Below, in pieces: positions 16,568 through 24,467 of a stretch of DNA of 64,000 nt (the stretch's first letter is position 1; every line of letters begins with the position of its first letter). The stretch covers positions 1-64,000 of the forward strand of contig JACMLU010000028.1 in NCBI GenBank assembly GCA_014379405.1, in the 5' to 3' direction. The position numbers and the translations under genes are program-made. This DNA comes from Flavobacterium sp. (lineage in GTDB: Bacteria > Bacteroidota > Bacteroidia > Flavobacteriales > Flavobacteriaceae). A model generated the notes under the pieces. That model worked only from the letters and a program-made list of their open reading frames with translations. It searched no databases and was not told the origin of the DNA.

Positions 16568-16957
16568 TTATAAATTGGCTTGAATGTTATTTGCCAAAGC
16601 TTCAAATTCTTCTTTGTTCAAACTTACTTTGTGTTTGAATGTCATTTCTCCCATTTCGTTCAAAGGAATCAGATGAACGTGGGCGTGAGGCACTTCAAGA
16701 CCTATCACCGTCATTCCAATTCTATTACAAGGAACCGTTTTTTCGAGTGCTGCGGCAATTTTTTTGGAAAACTGCATCAAGCCTAGGTACAAATTGTCAT
16801 CGAGATCAAACAATTTGTCTACTTCCTTTTTCGGCACACATAAGGTATGTCCTTTTGCATTTGGATTGATATCCAAAAAAGCAAAGAAATTATCATCCTC
16901 GGCTATTTTGTAGCAAGGAATTTCTCCGTTGATGATTTTGGTAAAAATGGAACTCAT
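16568..16957 (-). CDS. HIT-family nucleotide hydrolase/transferase
   Basis: The 129-residue protein has the histidine-triad motif PHAHVHLIP (around residues 90-98) and the typical N terminus SSIFTKIINGEIPCYKI. Members of the Hint branch hydrolyse adenosine phosphoramidates and related nucleotides. It is cytoplasmic and a single complete domain. A fragment of its 3' end was copied downstream during the duplication described at 15211-15268. It lies about 80 bases downstream of greA on the same strand. Confidence 0.93.
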   Translation of the reverse strand: MSSIFTKIINGEIPCYKIAEDDNFFAFLDINPNAKGHTLCVPKKEVDKLFDLDDNLYLGLMQFSKKIAAALEKTVPCNRIGMTVIGLEVPHAHVHLIPLNEMGEMTFKHKVSLNKEEFEALANNIQANL

Positions 16958-17037
16958 AGGAAGTTGGGAGTTAGAAGATGGAAGTTTGAAGAGTTTAAAG
17001 GTTAAGCAATCTGAAAACTGAAAACTACAATCTGAAG

Positions 17038-17514
17038 CTAGTCTCTAGAAACTTCCAGAATTTCAAATTTCAAAACGCCGTTTGGAACTGTTATTTCAGC
17101 AACTTCTCCAACAGATTTCCCTAATAAACCTCTACCAATTGGCGAAGTCACGGAAATTTTCCCTGTTTTCAAGTCGGCTTCACTTTCGGCAACAAGCGTG
17201 TATTTCATTTCCATTCCATTGGCTTGATTCTTGATTTTCACATTCGACAACACCAATACTTTGGAAACATCAAGATGGGTTTCATCGATTAATCTAGCGT
17301 TCGAATGTACCTCTTCCAGCTTGGCAATTCTCATTTCCAACATTCCTTGTGCTTCTTTGGCTGCATCGTATTCTGCATTCTCGGACAAATCTCCTTTATC
17401 TCTTGCTTCAGCTATATCCGCAGATGCTTTAGGACGCATCACGCTCTTCAAATGGTCTAATTCTTCTCTTAATTTTTTTAATCCTTCAGCTGTGTAATAA
17501 GATACTTTCGTCAT
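17038..17514 (-). CDS. greA: Transcription elongation factor GreA
   Basis: GreA rescues backtracked RNA polymerase by stimulating transcript cleavage. The 158 residues show the N-terminal coiled coil with the acidic tip (ARDKGDLSENAEYDAAKE, where the Asp and Glu reach the active centre) and the C-terminal FKBP-like domain ending VTSPIGRGLLGKSVGEVAEI. The start at 17514 (MTKVSYYT) is the normal GreA start; the frame is open 19 codons upstream through the leader hairpin but those codons do not resemble GreA. Confidence 0.97.
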   Translation of the reverse strand: MTKVSYYTAEGLKKLREELDHLKSVMRPKASADIAEARDKGDLSENAEYDAAKEAQGMLEMRIAKLEEVHSNARLIDETHLDVSKVLVLSNVKIKNQANGMEMKYTLVAESEADLKTGKISVTSPIGRGLLGKSVGEVAEITVPNGVLKFEILEVSRD

Positions 17515-17534
17515 AACTTCATCATTTATATAAA

Positions 17535-17563
17535 ATAGAAAAAATCCCATCAGGACGGGATTT
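17535..17563 (-). promoter_or_regulatory. Terminator-like hairpin in the greA leader
   Basis: On the minus strand AAATCCC, an 8-base loop and GGGATTT are followed by a T run and then TATTTTATATAAATG before the greA start. The hairpin lies between the proposed promoter (17571-17578) and the start codon, so it could end part of the transcripts before greA. Confidence 0.65.
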
Positions 17564-17570
17564 CTTTCCA

Positions 17571-17578
17571 CAAAGATA
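17571..17578 (-). promoter_or_regulatory. Bacteroidota -7 promoter box for greA
   Basis: The minus strand reads TATCTTTG here, a match to TAnnTTTG, about 57 bases upstream of the greA start and directly before the leader hairpin. Confidence 0.55.
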
Positions 17579-17679
17579 TTATTTTTAATTTTTAATTTAC
17601 AATTTTATGTTAATCATATATATCCCAAATATAAATAAATTAAATTTGTTTCACTAATTCTTTTAATATATTTCAAATA

Positions 17680-18132
17680 ATGAAAAAATATTTCTTTTTA
17701 TTGCTTGTTTTCCCAATGCTTTTTGGCTGTAGCACGGACAAAGTCAACAACAAGAATCCTTACTTACCCAATTATACTTTTACAGTAGACATCAATATGA
17801 ATTTACCTGCTTATTCGGATCTTAAATATGTAAGCAATGCTGTTTATTATCCCAATCAAGGCGCTGGGCGTGGTTTTTTTATTTTCAATACTGGTAGTGG
17901 TTACGTTGCCTTTGATGCCGCTTGTCCCAACCAGGCTCTTAGTAGTTGTTCTACGATGGCTTTCAAAAAGCTTGACCCTAATGACCCATTAAAAATTGAC
18001 AAAACAACAGTGGTTTGCCCTTGCGACAATGCAGAATACAGTTTGTTTTCAGGGCAAAGTGCGGGTAAACAATATCCATTGAAGCAATATCGTGTAGAAG
18101 AGAACGGAACTATTTTGAGAGTTTATAATTAA
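17680..18132 (+). CDS. Lipoprotein with Rieske-like fold but no cluster histidines
   Basis: The 150 residues carry a lipobox (LFGC, Cys at residue 17) and then a pattern typical of small Rieske domains: a FDAACPNQ segment near residue 85 and VVCPCDNAEYSLFSG near 110-125, followed by a PLKQYRV strand. In true Rieske proteins these positions read CxH and CxxH and bind a [2Fe-2S] cluster. Here both histidines are replaced (Asn/Gln and Asp), so a cluster of the normal type is unlikely. Function is unknown; it lies alone between greA and the thiamin receptor. Confidence 0.75.
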   Translation: MKKYFFLLLVFPMLFGCSTDKVNNKNPYLPNYTFTVDINMNLPAYSDLKYVSNAVYYPNQGAGRGFFIFNTGSGYVAFDAACPNQALSSCSTMAFKKLDPNDPLKIDKTTVVCPCDNAEYSLFSGQSAGKQYPLKQYRVEENGTILRVYN

Positions 18133-18167
18133 AAAAAAAATCCTGACAGTATAAACCATCAGGATTT
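18131..18167 (-). terminator. Intrinsic terminator for the TonB-dependent receptor gene
   Basis: AATCCTGA and TCAGGATT form the stem. On the minus strand the hairpin is followed by a run of nine or more T, so it ends the receptor transcript. Confidence 0.85.
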
Positions 18168-18188
18168 AACAAAGTATAACAAAAAAAT

Positions 18189-20291
18189 CTAAAACTTAAG
18201 CGTCAATCCAATCAAAAAGTTGGATCCTGCTTGTGGATAATAATAAACATATCCTCCACCATAATCGGCTCCATTAGAAACATAATCTACATTAAATATG
18301 TTGTTTGCCAAAGCGTTTACAACAATAGATTTGAAAATGGATTTGGTTGTAATTTCGTAAGAAATATTAAAATCATTGACAAAATAATCCTTCAACTTAC
18401 CACTGGCATCGTCAATATTATTCATATACTGTTCGCTAACATACTTAGACAACAAACTAAGTCTAAAGGCTGGCTTTGGCGAAAAAGTCAAAATATTTCC
18501 TGCAATAAAATTAGGAGAATAAGCAATATTTGTATTACCTAAATTGGTCAAAGTACCATTTACATCTGAAATAAAATCAACATTCTTATTGCTGCTTATC
18601 GTGAAATTGGGAGCAATTGCCCATTTTTTTGAAAGTTTTAAAGTGGCATCAACTTCCAATCCCAATCTGTAACTATCTCCGCTATTTTTTCGAATGGGAC
18701 TTCCCACATCATCCAACTCCCCTGTCAATACTAATTGGTCTTTGTAACCCATATAATATCCGTTAACATTTACCTGATATTTAGGTGCTTTCAAGCGCCA
18801 TCCTAATTCAAAATCGTTCAATTTTTCCGGCTTTGGACTTCCATTTTCATAATCGGTCCTGTTGGGTTCACGATTGGCTTTGGCATACGAAAAATACAAG
18901 GAGTTTTGCTTGTTGAGATCAAAAGTAAATCCTGCTTTTGGATTAAAGAAGTTGAAATCGTCATTTACCAAACCTGTATCATCGCTATTGGCTTTGTATT
19001 GTACATTTCTGTATTGCAAATCGCCATAAAAACTTAAGTTGTCCAACAATTGATAATTGACCTTTGCAAATACGTTCCCGTCATTTTTTGTTGAAAAATC
19101 ATCGTAATAACGGTCTCCCAACTCTGTTTGCGAAGCATATCTCGCCCAGATTACTTTCCCAAAATGATCGCCTTCGTATCTGTTGTAAGCTCCACCAAAA
19201 ATTAAATCCAGCTTATCTTTTTTATAATTAGCCGAAAAAGTGGTTCCATAAAAATCATTGTCCAACCATTTTTGACGAACTAAATCAGTTGAATTTACTG
19301 TTGGCGCTGCAACAATAGGCATTAAACCATAATCTGCAAAATCTTGGTCTTCTTGATATTCTTCATAATATCCTTTTCCTTTGGTATAATGAACCGCCAA
19401 ATTCGTGCTCCAATTTTCGGCTATTTTTTCATTCCAATGCAATTGATAATGATCTTGTTGGTAATTATCGGTTTGATTGTCATAAAAGCGAGGATTCCCG
19501 GATTCATCCGTAAACATTCCAGCATAATTGAAGGTTCTGTCAATTTCTAATTTTTCTGCATCCACTCCATACCAAGCTTGATAAGTTTTTTCTTTTCCTC
19601 CAAAAGCCAACGCCTTGATTAAGGTAGTTTTCCCCACATAAGTTCCTTGCAGGAAATACGATTTCAAGTTGGAACTGGCCCTATCCACATAACCATCTGA
19701 TTTCAAAGTCGACAAACGTCCGGCAATTTCGAAATGGTCGTTCATCAAACCGGTACTGAATTTTACCGTATTTTTATTGGTATTGAAACTTCCGTAAGAA
19801 CTTGAAATTTCGCCCGAAGCTTTAGCTAAATATGAATCGGTCAACATATTCAAACTCGCTCCAAAAGCACCTGCTCCGTTTGTGGATGTTCCCACTCCAC
19901 GTTGCAATTGCAAACTTTCTACCGAAGAAACAAAATCAGGCATATTTACCCAATAGGTTCCCTGACTTTCAGAATCATTGTAAGGAATTCCGTTGATCGT
20001 TACGTTTACTCTGGTAGCATCGCTTCCACGAACACGAATTCCAGTATAACCGACTCCATTTCCGGCTTCGGTTGTAGTAACCACTGACGGCAAATAATTC
20101 AACAATACAGGAATGTCTTGTCCCAAATTGCGTTGTGCCAATTCTTCCTTGCTAACATTAGAAAAGGTTACCGGCGTTTTTGTGGTAACTCGAATAGCTG
20201 AAACCAAAACCTCGTCGAGTTGGTTGACTTTGGTGGTGTCTTTTACTTGAGAAAAAGAAAGTAAAGAGAATAGAGAAAAGAAAATAGACAT
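18189..20291 (-). CDS. TonB-dependent outer-membrane receptor, probably for thiamin
   Basis: The 700-residue protein has a signal peptide (MSIFFSLFSLLSFSQ), a plug domain (VNQLDEVLVSAIRV as TonB-box-like start, GIRVRGSDATRVNVTINGIPYND, SLQLQRGVGTSTNGAGAFG) and a C-terminal barrel ending in an aromatic-rich strand, LIGLTLKF. Such receptors import scarce nutrients across the outer membrane with TonB energy. A TPP riboswitch stands directly upstream, which is the known signature of thiamin receptors in Bacteroidota. The start at 20291 is chosen because residues upstream are encoded by a dispersed filler repeat. Confidence 0.9.
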   Translation of the reverse strand: MSIFFSLFSLLSFSQVKDTTKVNQLDEVLVSAIRVTTKTPVTFSNVSKEELAQRNLGQDIPVLLNYLPSVVTTTEAGNGVGYTGIRVRGSDATRVNVTINGIPYNDSESQGTYWVNMPDFVSSVESLQLQRGVGTSTNGAGAFGASLNMLTDSYLAKASGEISSSYGSFNTNKNTVKFSTGLMNDHFEIAGRLSTLKSDGYVDRASSNLKSYFLQGTYVGKTTLIKALAFGGKEKTYQAWYGVDAEKLEIDRTFNYAGMFTDESGNPRFYDNQTDNYQQDHYQLHWNEKIAENWSTNLAVHYTKGKGYYEEYQEDQDFADYGLMPIVAAPTVNSTDLVRQKWLDNDFYGTTFSANYKKDKLDLIFGGAYNRYEGDHFGKVIWARYASQTELGDRYYDDFSTKNDGNVFAKVNYQLLDNLSFYGDLQYRNVQYKANSDDTGLVNDDFNFFNPKAGFTFDLNKQNSLYFSYAKANREPNRTDYENGSPKPEKLNDFELGWRLKAPKYQVNVNGYYMGYKDQLVLTGELDDVGSPIRKNSGDSYRLGLEVDATLKLSKKWAIAPNFTISSNKNVDFISDVNGTLTNLGNTNIAYSPNFIAGNILTFSPKPAFRLSLLSKYVSEQYMNNIDDASGKLKDYFVNDFNISYEITTKSIFKSIVVNALANNIFNVDYVSNGADYGGGYVYYYPQAGSNFLIGLTLKF

Positions 20292-20457
20292 CAAAAAACT
20301 TGAACTTTGTGCCTTTGTGCCTTTGCGGCAAATAAAATAAAATAAAGTGTTCATCCGTAAAATGATTTACGAATAAAAGGGGGAATTATTCTTTTGTTAA
20401 ATTAAAAAATGATTTATTCAGATTTTCAGAATGACGTGCACTTCATCTTAAATCTAT

Positions 20458-20530
20458 TTCCCTTAACAGCATTACCTGTTCAGGTTCTATGGGTATAATC
20501 TCAGCTCGTTATTTAGAGCACCCCTTTGAG
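20458..20530 (-). promoter_or_regulatory. TPP riboswitch upstream of the TonB-dependent receptor
   Basis: Read on the minus strand the blocks are AGGGGTGC, GAGCTGAGATTATACCC, GAACCTGAACAGGTAATGCTG and AAGGGA, which is the full THI-element consensus. The 313-base spacer 20292-20603 holds this aptamer, its promoter and about 160 bases of leader. It implies that receptor expression falls when thiamin pyrophosphate is plentiful. Confidence 0.94.
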
Positions 20531-20537
20531 ACGGCTG

Positions 20538-20545
20538 CAAAGATA
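20538..20545 (-). promoter_or_regulatory. Bacteroidota -7 promoter box before the second TPP riboswitch
   Basis: The minus strand reads TATCTTTG immediately upstream of the aptamer, matching TAnnTTTG. This gives the receptor its own transcript, separate from the genes upstream. Confidence 0.6.
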
Positions 20546-20603
20546 GAAAAGTATTTAGGATAAAAGTATCAAGTATCAAAATTTTTAAATTTCATTCTTA
20601 CTA

Positions 20604-21005
20604 TTAAAAATCCGGCTTCCTTCTGTTCTTCTTTAAATCGGAAACATTCTTTTTATCCTTGATTCGTTTTCGAATGACCGATTTCGGGATTTTTGTAGCT
20701 TTTCTAATTTTTGGAACATGCAATCCAGTTGTGATAATATCTAAAAACCGCTTGGTTACAATAGCTTTGTTCTTGAGTTGACTTCTATCTTCGTCACAAT
20801 TTAAAATCAGGATTTGTTCCGATGTTAATCTGGTGGCCAATTTATTTTCAAGCAACATTTTTTCCTCTTCCGTCAAGGCCTGGGAATTTTTTAAATCGAA
20901 AGACAATACCACTTTCGAGGAAACTTTGTTCACGTTTTGACCGCCTGCTCCACTGCTTCGGACGGCTTTATACTGTAATTCGGATATTATTTTATCGGTT
21001 TCCAA
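20604..21005 (-). CDS. arfB: Peptidyl-tRNA hydrolase ArfB (ribosome rescue)
   Basis: ArfB releases peptides from ribosomes stalled without a stop codon. The protein has the GGQ motif in SSGAGGQNVNKVSSKVVL near its start and a basic tail (PKSVIRKRIKDKK) that enters the mRNA channel. The start is uncertain: the frame is open well into the upstream gene, but the family begins about 12-15 residues before the GGQ region. The TTG at 21005, two bases after the stop of the upstream gene, gives 133 residues, the usual ArfB length. No ATG is available there. Confidence 0.88.
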   Translation of the reverse strand: METDKIISELQYKAVRSSGAGGQNVNKVSSKVVLSFDLKNSQALTEEEKMLLENKLATRLTSEQILILNCDEDRSQLKNKAIVTKRFLDIITTGLHVPKIRKATKIPKSVIRKRIKDKKNVSDLKKNRRKPDF

Positions 21006-21007
21006 AA

Positions 21008-23116
21008 CTATGTGGGTTGGTGCGAATCTTTCAACAAATCGTTCACTGTTTTCACTGGACTGAAGCTTATCAACGGAACTTCGACAAAAACAGTTATCCA
21101 TTTTGCCATCGCTCCATTCCACAACCCCGGCAATTCATAACCTTTTAATGGTTTTCCGTTTTGAGTTTTCTCGACAATAAAACCACTATTGTGATCGACA
21201 AATTGAGTCAAATTGAATCTTTCGTTTTTATAATTTTTTATTCCACAAACCAAATCTACTGGATTGAAATGAGTGGCGTTTGCTAAAATTTTGGCTTGAT
21301 TGGCATTCGTCAAATCTACCTGCGAAGTCTCAACAATTTGCAGAGAAACTGTACCTTTCGAATCCTGAATCCAAAATGGCCCACCTCCAGGTTCGCCTTC
21401 ATTCTTTACCATTCCGCAAATTCGAATTGGTCGATCAAGAATGTATTTAATATAATTGGTTTTATTCTCTAAAGTGAATTTCGAAAAATCATCAATGAAC
21501 ACTACATTCAATTTGTTTTTGGCAAAATCGACAATTTCATCCAAATGTTCGATTCTGCCATTATCGATTTCATTCAAATTTTGAAAAACGCTTTGTTGCA
21601 ATTCCACCAGAATTCCCGCCAATGCTTTTTTGTATAAAGCGATGCTTTCGATATGGTTTTGAATAACGTTGTCGATGTTTTTAATAAAAACAATATCGGC
21701 ATCCAAATTATTTAGGTTCTCGATCAGTGCGCCATGTCCTCCAGGTCTAAAAACCAATTTGTCATTTTTATCCCTGAACGGCTTATTCTTTAAGTCAACT
21801 GCAATAGTATCGGTGCTTTTATTTTGAAATGAATAGCTTGTGTTTATATTCGTTGCCGATTCTTTTTCCACGTTACTTTTTACTGATTTTATAATCTCTT
21901 CAAATTGAATTTGATGGGCTTCCGAAACGGTAAAATGTAAATTTGAAACTCCGTTTGAACTAGCGTAAAATGCACATTCGTGCAAATGCTCTTCCACTGC
22001 CGTTGCGATATGGGTTTTATATTTATGAAATGGAAGCACTCCTTTTGGTTTGTTGGCATAATCAAAATAATCAGACGACAAGAGGAGTTTTATGAAATAA
22101 TAATTTTTATAATCTCTTTCCAAACTATCAAAATCAGGAAATGTTTCTTTCAATTTTTCATATACGGCTTTAAAAAATGGAAATTTGTTCATCCCAACTA
22201 TAAAGATGGATAATTCGCTGTCTTTTTTTCTGTTGATGTAGGCGTTGATACTTTCTTTTTCGATGTCAAAATCATTCAAAAATTCGCTCAGAAACTTGAA
22301 CATTCTGCTTGCCGCTCCAGAAGCGGGGACAAATTTATTTAGTTTTAAAGTTGATTTATTGTCATCAAAAAATTGGGCTTTTTGCTGAAAATCTTTTGCT
22401 GAAATCTTCAAAAGACCATTAGACGCCGTTGCTGGCTCGACCAAAATTGTTTTTGAAATTCCTTTTTTGAAAATAGTCAATTGCTTTTGAATGTTTTCCA
22501 ATGGAATTCCATATTCGTAAATTTGAACAAAATCTTGTGAAGAAAAACCCATTTTTAAAGCTTTTTCCAAATCATCAATAATGGCAACAGCTTTCTTTAA
22601 ACGCAAATCCTTATCTCCCGAAAGCGTAATAAATGGCTTGTTATTCTTAATTAAGGCCTCTTTGAAAACAGCAAAAACTGATTCTCTACCTTCAACCTTG
22701 TCTCTCAAATCGTCTTTTTCCCAAGGAACATCAATGTCTGTCAAAAAAATTAAATCGTATTTGTGTTTCCTTGCGGCTTTATCTAAAAGTGGGTCACAAA
22801 AATTGTAATACACCTCCGAAAACACTTTGGTCACCATCAAATTCGTGTCGCAAAAAAGGTATTTGTTTGCAATCGAAAGAGCATCATTTTCTAATTTAGT
22901 CTGACCATAAGCAATTGGCAACATATCGTCGACATCACAAATTTGTTCTTTCTTATCCCATTTTTCTTGAAGATAATCACGTGCAAATTCAGGAGCCCAA
23001 GCTGTATTAAAGTGCTCGGCAAGTTGTATTGCCAAAGTAGTTTTCCCTGTAGACTCTGGACCAAAAAGCGCGATCCTAATTATCTCTGATTGTTCTTGTT
23101 TAAGATTTTTCTCCAT
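21008..23116 (-). CDS. NadR-like nucleoside kinase fused to DUF4301
   Basis: Residues 1-195 are an ATPase of the NadR ribosylnicotinamide kinase type: P-loop FGPESTGKTTL (about 18-28), WAPEFARDYL, a TDIDVPWEKDDLRD segment. Residues 195-702 are DUF4301. That part contains VPASGAASRMFKFL and RPGGHGALIENLN, which look like the nucleotide-binding loop and the PGGHG loop of UDP-sugar pyrophosphorylase-type nucleotidyltransferases; this likeness is my reading. It overlaps pnuC by 37 bases. The pair suggests that a nucleoside-like vitamin imported by PnuC is trapped by phosphorylation. Substrate could be nicotinamide riboside or thiamin. Confidence 0.82.
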   Translation of the reverse strand: MEKNLKQEQSEIIRIALFGPESTGKTTLAIQLAEHFNTAWAPEFARDYLQEKWDKKEQICDVDDMLPIAYGQTKLENDALSIANKYLFCDTNLMVTKVFSEVYYNFCDPLLDKAARKHKYDLIFLTDIDVPWEKDDLRDKVEGRESVFAVFKEALIKNNKPFITLSGDKDLRLKKAVAIIDDLEKALKMGFSSQDFVQIYEYGIPLENIQKQLTIFKKGISKTILVEPATASNGLLKISAKDFQQKAQFFDDNKSTLKLNKFVPASGAASRMFKFLSEFLNDFDIEKESINAYINRKKDSELSIFIVGMNKFPFFKAVYEKLKETFPDFDSLERDYKNYYFIKLLLSSDYFDYANKPKGVLPFHKYKTHIATAVEEHLHECAFYASSNGVSNLHFTVSEAHQIQFEEIIKSVKSNVEKESATNINTSYSFQNKSTDTIAVDLKNKPFRDKNDKLVFRPGGHGALIENLNNLDADIVFIKNIDNVIQNHIESIALYKKALAGILVELQQSVFQNLNEIDNGRIEHLDEIVDFAKNKLNVVFIDDFSKFTLENKTNYIKYILDRPIRICGMVKNEGEPGGGPFWIQDSKGTVSLQIVETSQVDLTNANQAKILANATHFNPVDLVCGIKNYKNERFNLTQFVDHNSGFIVEKTQNGKPLKGYELPGLWNGAMAKWITVFVEVPLISFSPVKTVNDLLKDSHQPT

Positions 23117-23700
23117 TCTAAATAAGCTGAAATAGCCAAAATTGTAAAAATTAAATATTGCAACGACAACATTCCCAGGCCTCGATAAGCATACAATGGT
23201 GTCACAATTATATCACCAAAAATCCAAAGTGTCCAGTTTTCGATTTTTTTGAGAGCCATATACCACATTCCTGTGAAAAATATTCCGGAGGCAAATATAT
23301 CGATATAATTGGCTGCTTTTATTTCATAATCAAAGAAATTATAAATCCCAAAAACTACCAAAATGGTAATAAAGAACAATGCAATTCCTATTATTTTTTC
23401 TCTAGTATTGGTTCTCGAAATAGCAAGATTATCGGTTTCATCTTCCTTTTTTGCCCATTTATACCAGCCATAAACACTCATTATGGCAAAATATCCATTA
23501 ACCATCATGTCTCCCAAATAACCTGCAATAAAAAGCAAATAGGTCGTGATTATTGTGGCAATCAAGCCTGTGGGATACACCCAAATATTTTCTTTTTTGG
23601 CAAACCAAACACTTAAAATCCCGAATACAAATGCGATAAATTCCAATACTATTTGGGTAGTTGACGCATTTTTATAGGCATTCAGAAAAAATTCTATCAT
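23080..23700 (-). CDS. pnuC: PnuC-family vitamin transporter (NR or thiamin type)
   Basis: The 206-residue inner-membrane protein has about seven helices and the family blocks ENIWVYPTGLIAT, SVYGWYKW and WTLWIFGDIIVTPLYAYRGL. PnuC homologues move nicotinamide riboside, thiamin (PnuT) or riboflavin by facilitated diffusion coupled to phosphorylation inside. It overlaps the NadR-like kinase gene. The TPP-regulated receptor three genes downstream makes the thiamin variety plausible, but the gene itself has no riboswitch. Confidence 0.88.
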   Translation of the reverse strand: MIEFFLNAYKNASTTQIVLEFIAFVFGILSVWFAKKENIWVYPTGLIATIITTYLLFIAGYLGDMMVNGYFAIMSVYGWYKWAKKEDETDNLAISRTNTREKIIGIALFFITILVVFGIYNFFDYEIKAANYIDIFASGIFFTGMWYMALKKIENWTLWIFGDIIVTPLYAYRGLGMLSLQYLIFTILAISAYLEWRKILNKNNQR

Positions 23701-23703
23701 ATT

Positions 23704-24420
23704 TTATTTATTGAAAAAATTAATATCATTTTCAAATGCCGTTCCAATTACAACCAAATCGGCACCAGAATCGTAGGCCTTTTGAATTCCTTGCAAATCT
23801 ATAATTCCTCCTCCAACAATTAACGGGATTTCGATGTTTTGAGAAACTAATTGAATCATTTCTATCGGAACGGCTTGTTTAGCACCGCTTCCCGCTTCGA
23901 GATATATGATTTTAAGCCCAAGCATTTCGCCAGCTTGCGCAGTATGAACAACAAATTCAATGTTATTTCGGTCTAATGGTTTGGTTTTACTCACACGTTC
24001 TACGGCGGTTTCTGTTCCGCTTTCTACCAAAATATATCCAGTGGAAATAATTTCCAAGTCGGTTTGTTTTAGGATTGGGACTGCTTTGACTTGGTGTTCG
24101 ATTAGGAAATCTGGGTTTCTACCAGAAATTAAAGTCAAAAACAAAATAGCATCGGCTTGGTCTGAAATCTGGGAAGGATTTCCAGGAAAAAGCACAATTG
24201 GCAAATCGCAATTTTGTTTAATCTTTATAATTAATTCGTCGAGAATATTGTTTTCGACAAGGCTTCCACCAATAAAAATATGGGTTGCTGGCGATTGGTT
24301 TATTTTTTCGATTAAAATCGCTGCCTTACTCAAATCGATTTTGTCGGGATCGAGAAGAATGGCGAGTAATTTTTTACTTTCTATTTTAGATTTTAGAATA
24401 TGGTTGTAGATGTTAGTCAT
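23704..24420 (-). CDS. PcrB / geranylgeranylglyceryl phosphate synthase family prenyltransferase
   Basis: The 238-residue TIM-barrel protein has the family blocks LAILLDPDKIDL (about 18-29), FIGGSL, VLFPGNPSQIS, YLEAGSGAKQAVP and LIVGGGI, followed by DLVVIGTAFE. The enzyme joins a polyprenyl diphosphate to glycerol-1-phosphate; in Bacteroidota the physiological product is not well defined. The ATG at 24420 is preferred over a GTG three codons upstream. It lies 3 bases upstream of pnuC and is probably co-transcribed. Confidence 0.88.
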   Translation of the reverse strand: MTNIYNHILKSKIESKKLLAILLDPDKIDLSKAAILIEKINQSPATHIFIGGSLVENNILDELIIKIKQNCDLPIVLFPGNPSQISDQADAILFLTLISGRNPDFLIEHQVKAVPILKQTDLEIISTGYILVESGTETAVERVSKTKPLDRNNIEFVVHTAQAGEMLGLKIIYLEAGSGAKQAVPIEMIQLVSQNIEIPLIVGGGIIDLQGIQKAYDSGADLVVIGTAFENDINFFNK

Positions 24421-24467
24421 TATTAGCACTCGGATGAAACGGATTTATACGGATTTGCACTGATTTT

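Noticed and set aside
16958..17037. Direct word repeats (CAATCTGAA) in the greA-HIT spacer
   Set aside because: Only two short imperfect copies and no clear structure.
24421..24467. Repeat-like words (CGGATTTATACGGATTTGC) before pcrB
   Set aside because: Short low-complexity spacer sequence; no second arm or structure in the window.
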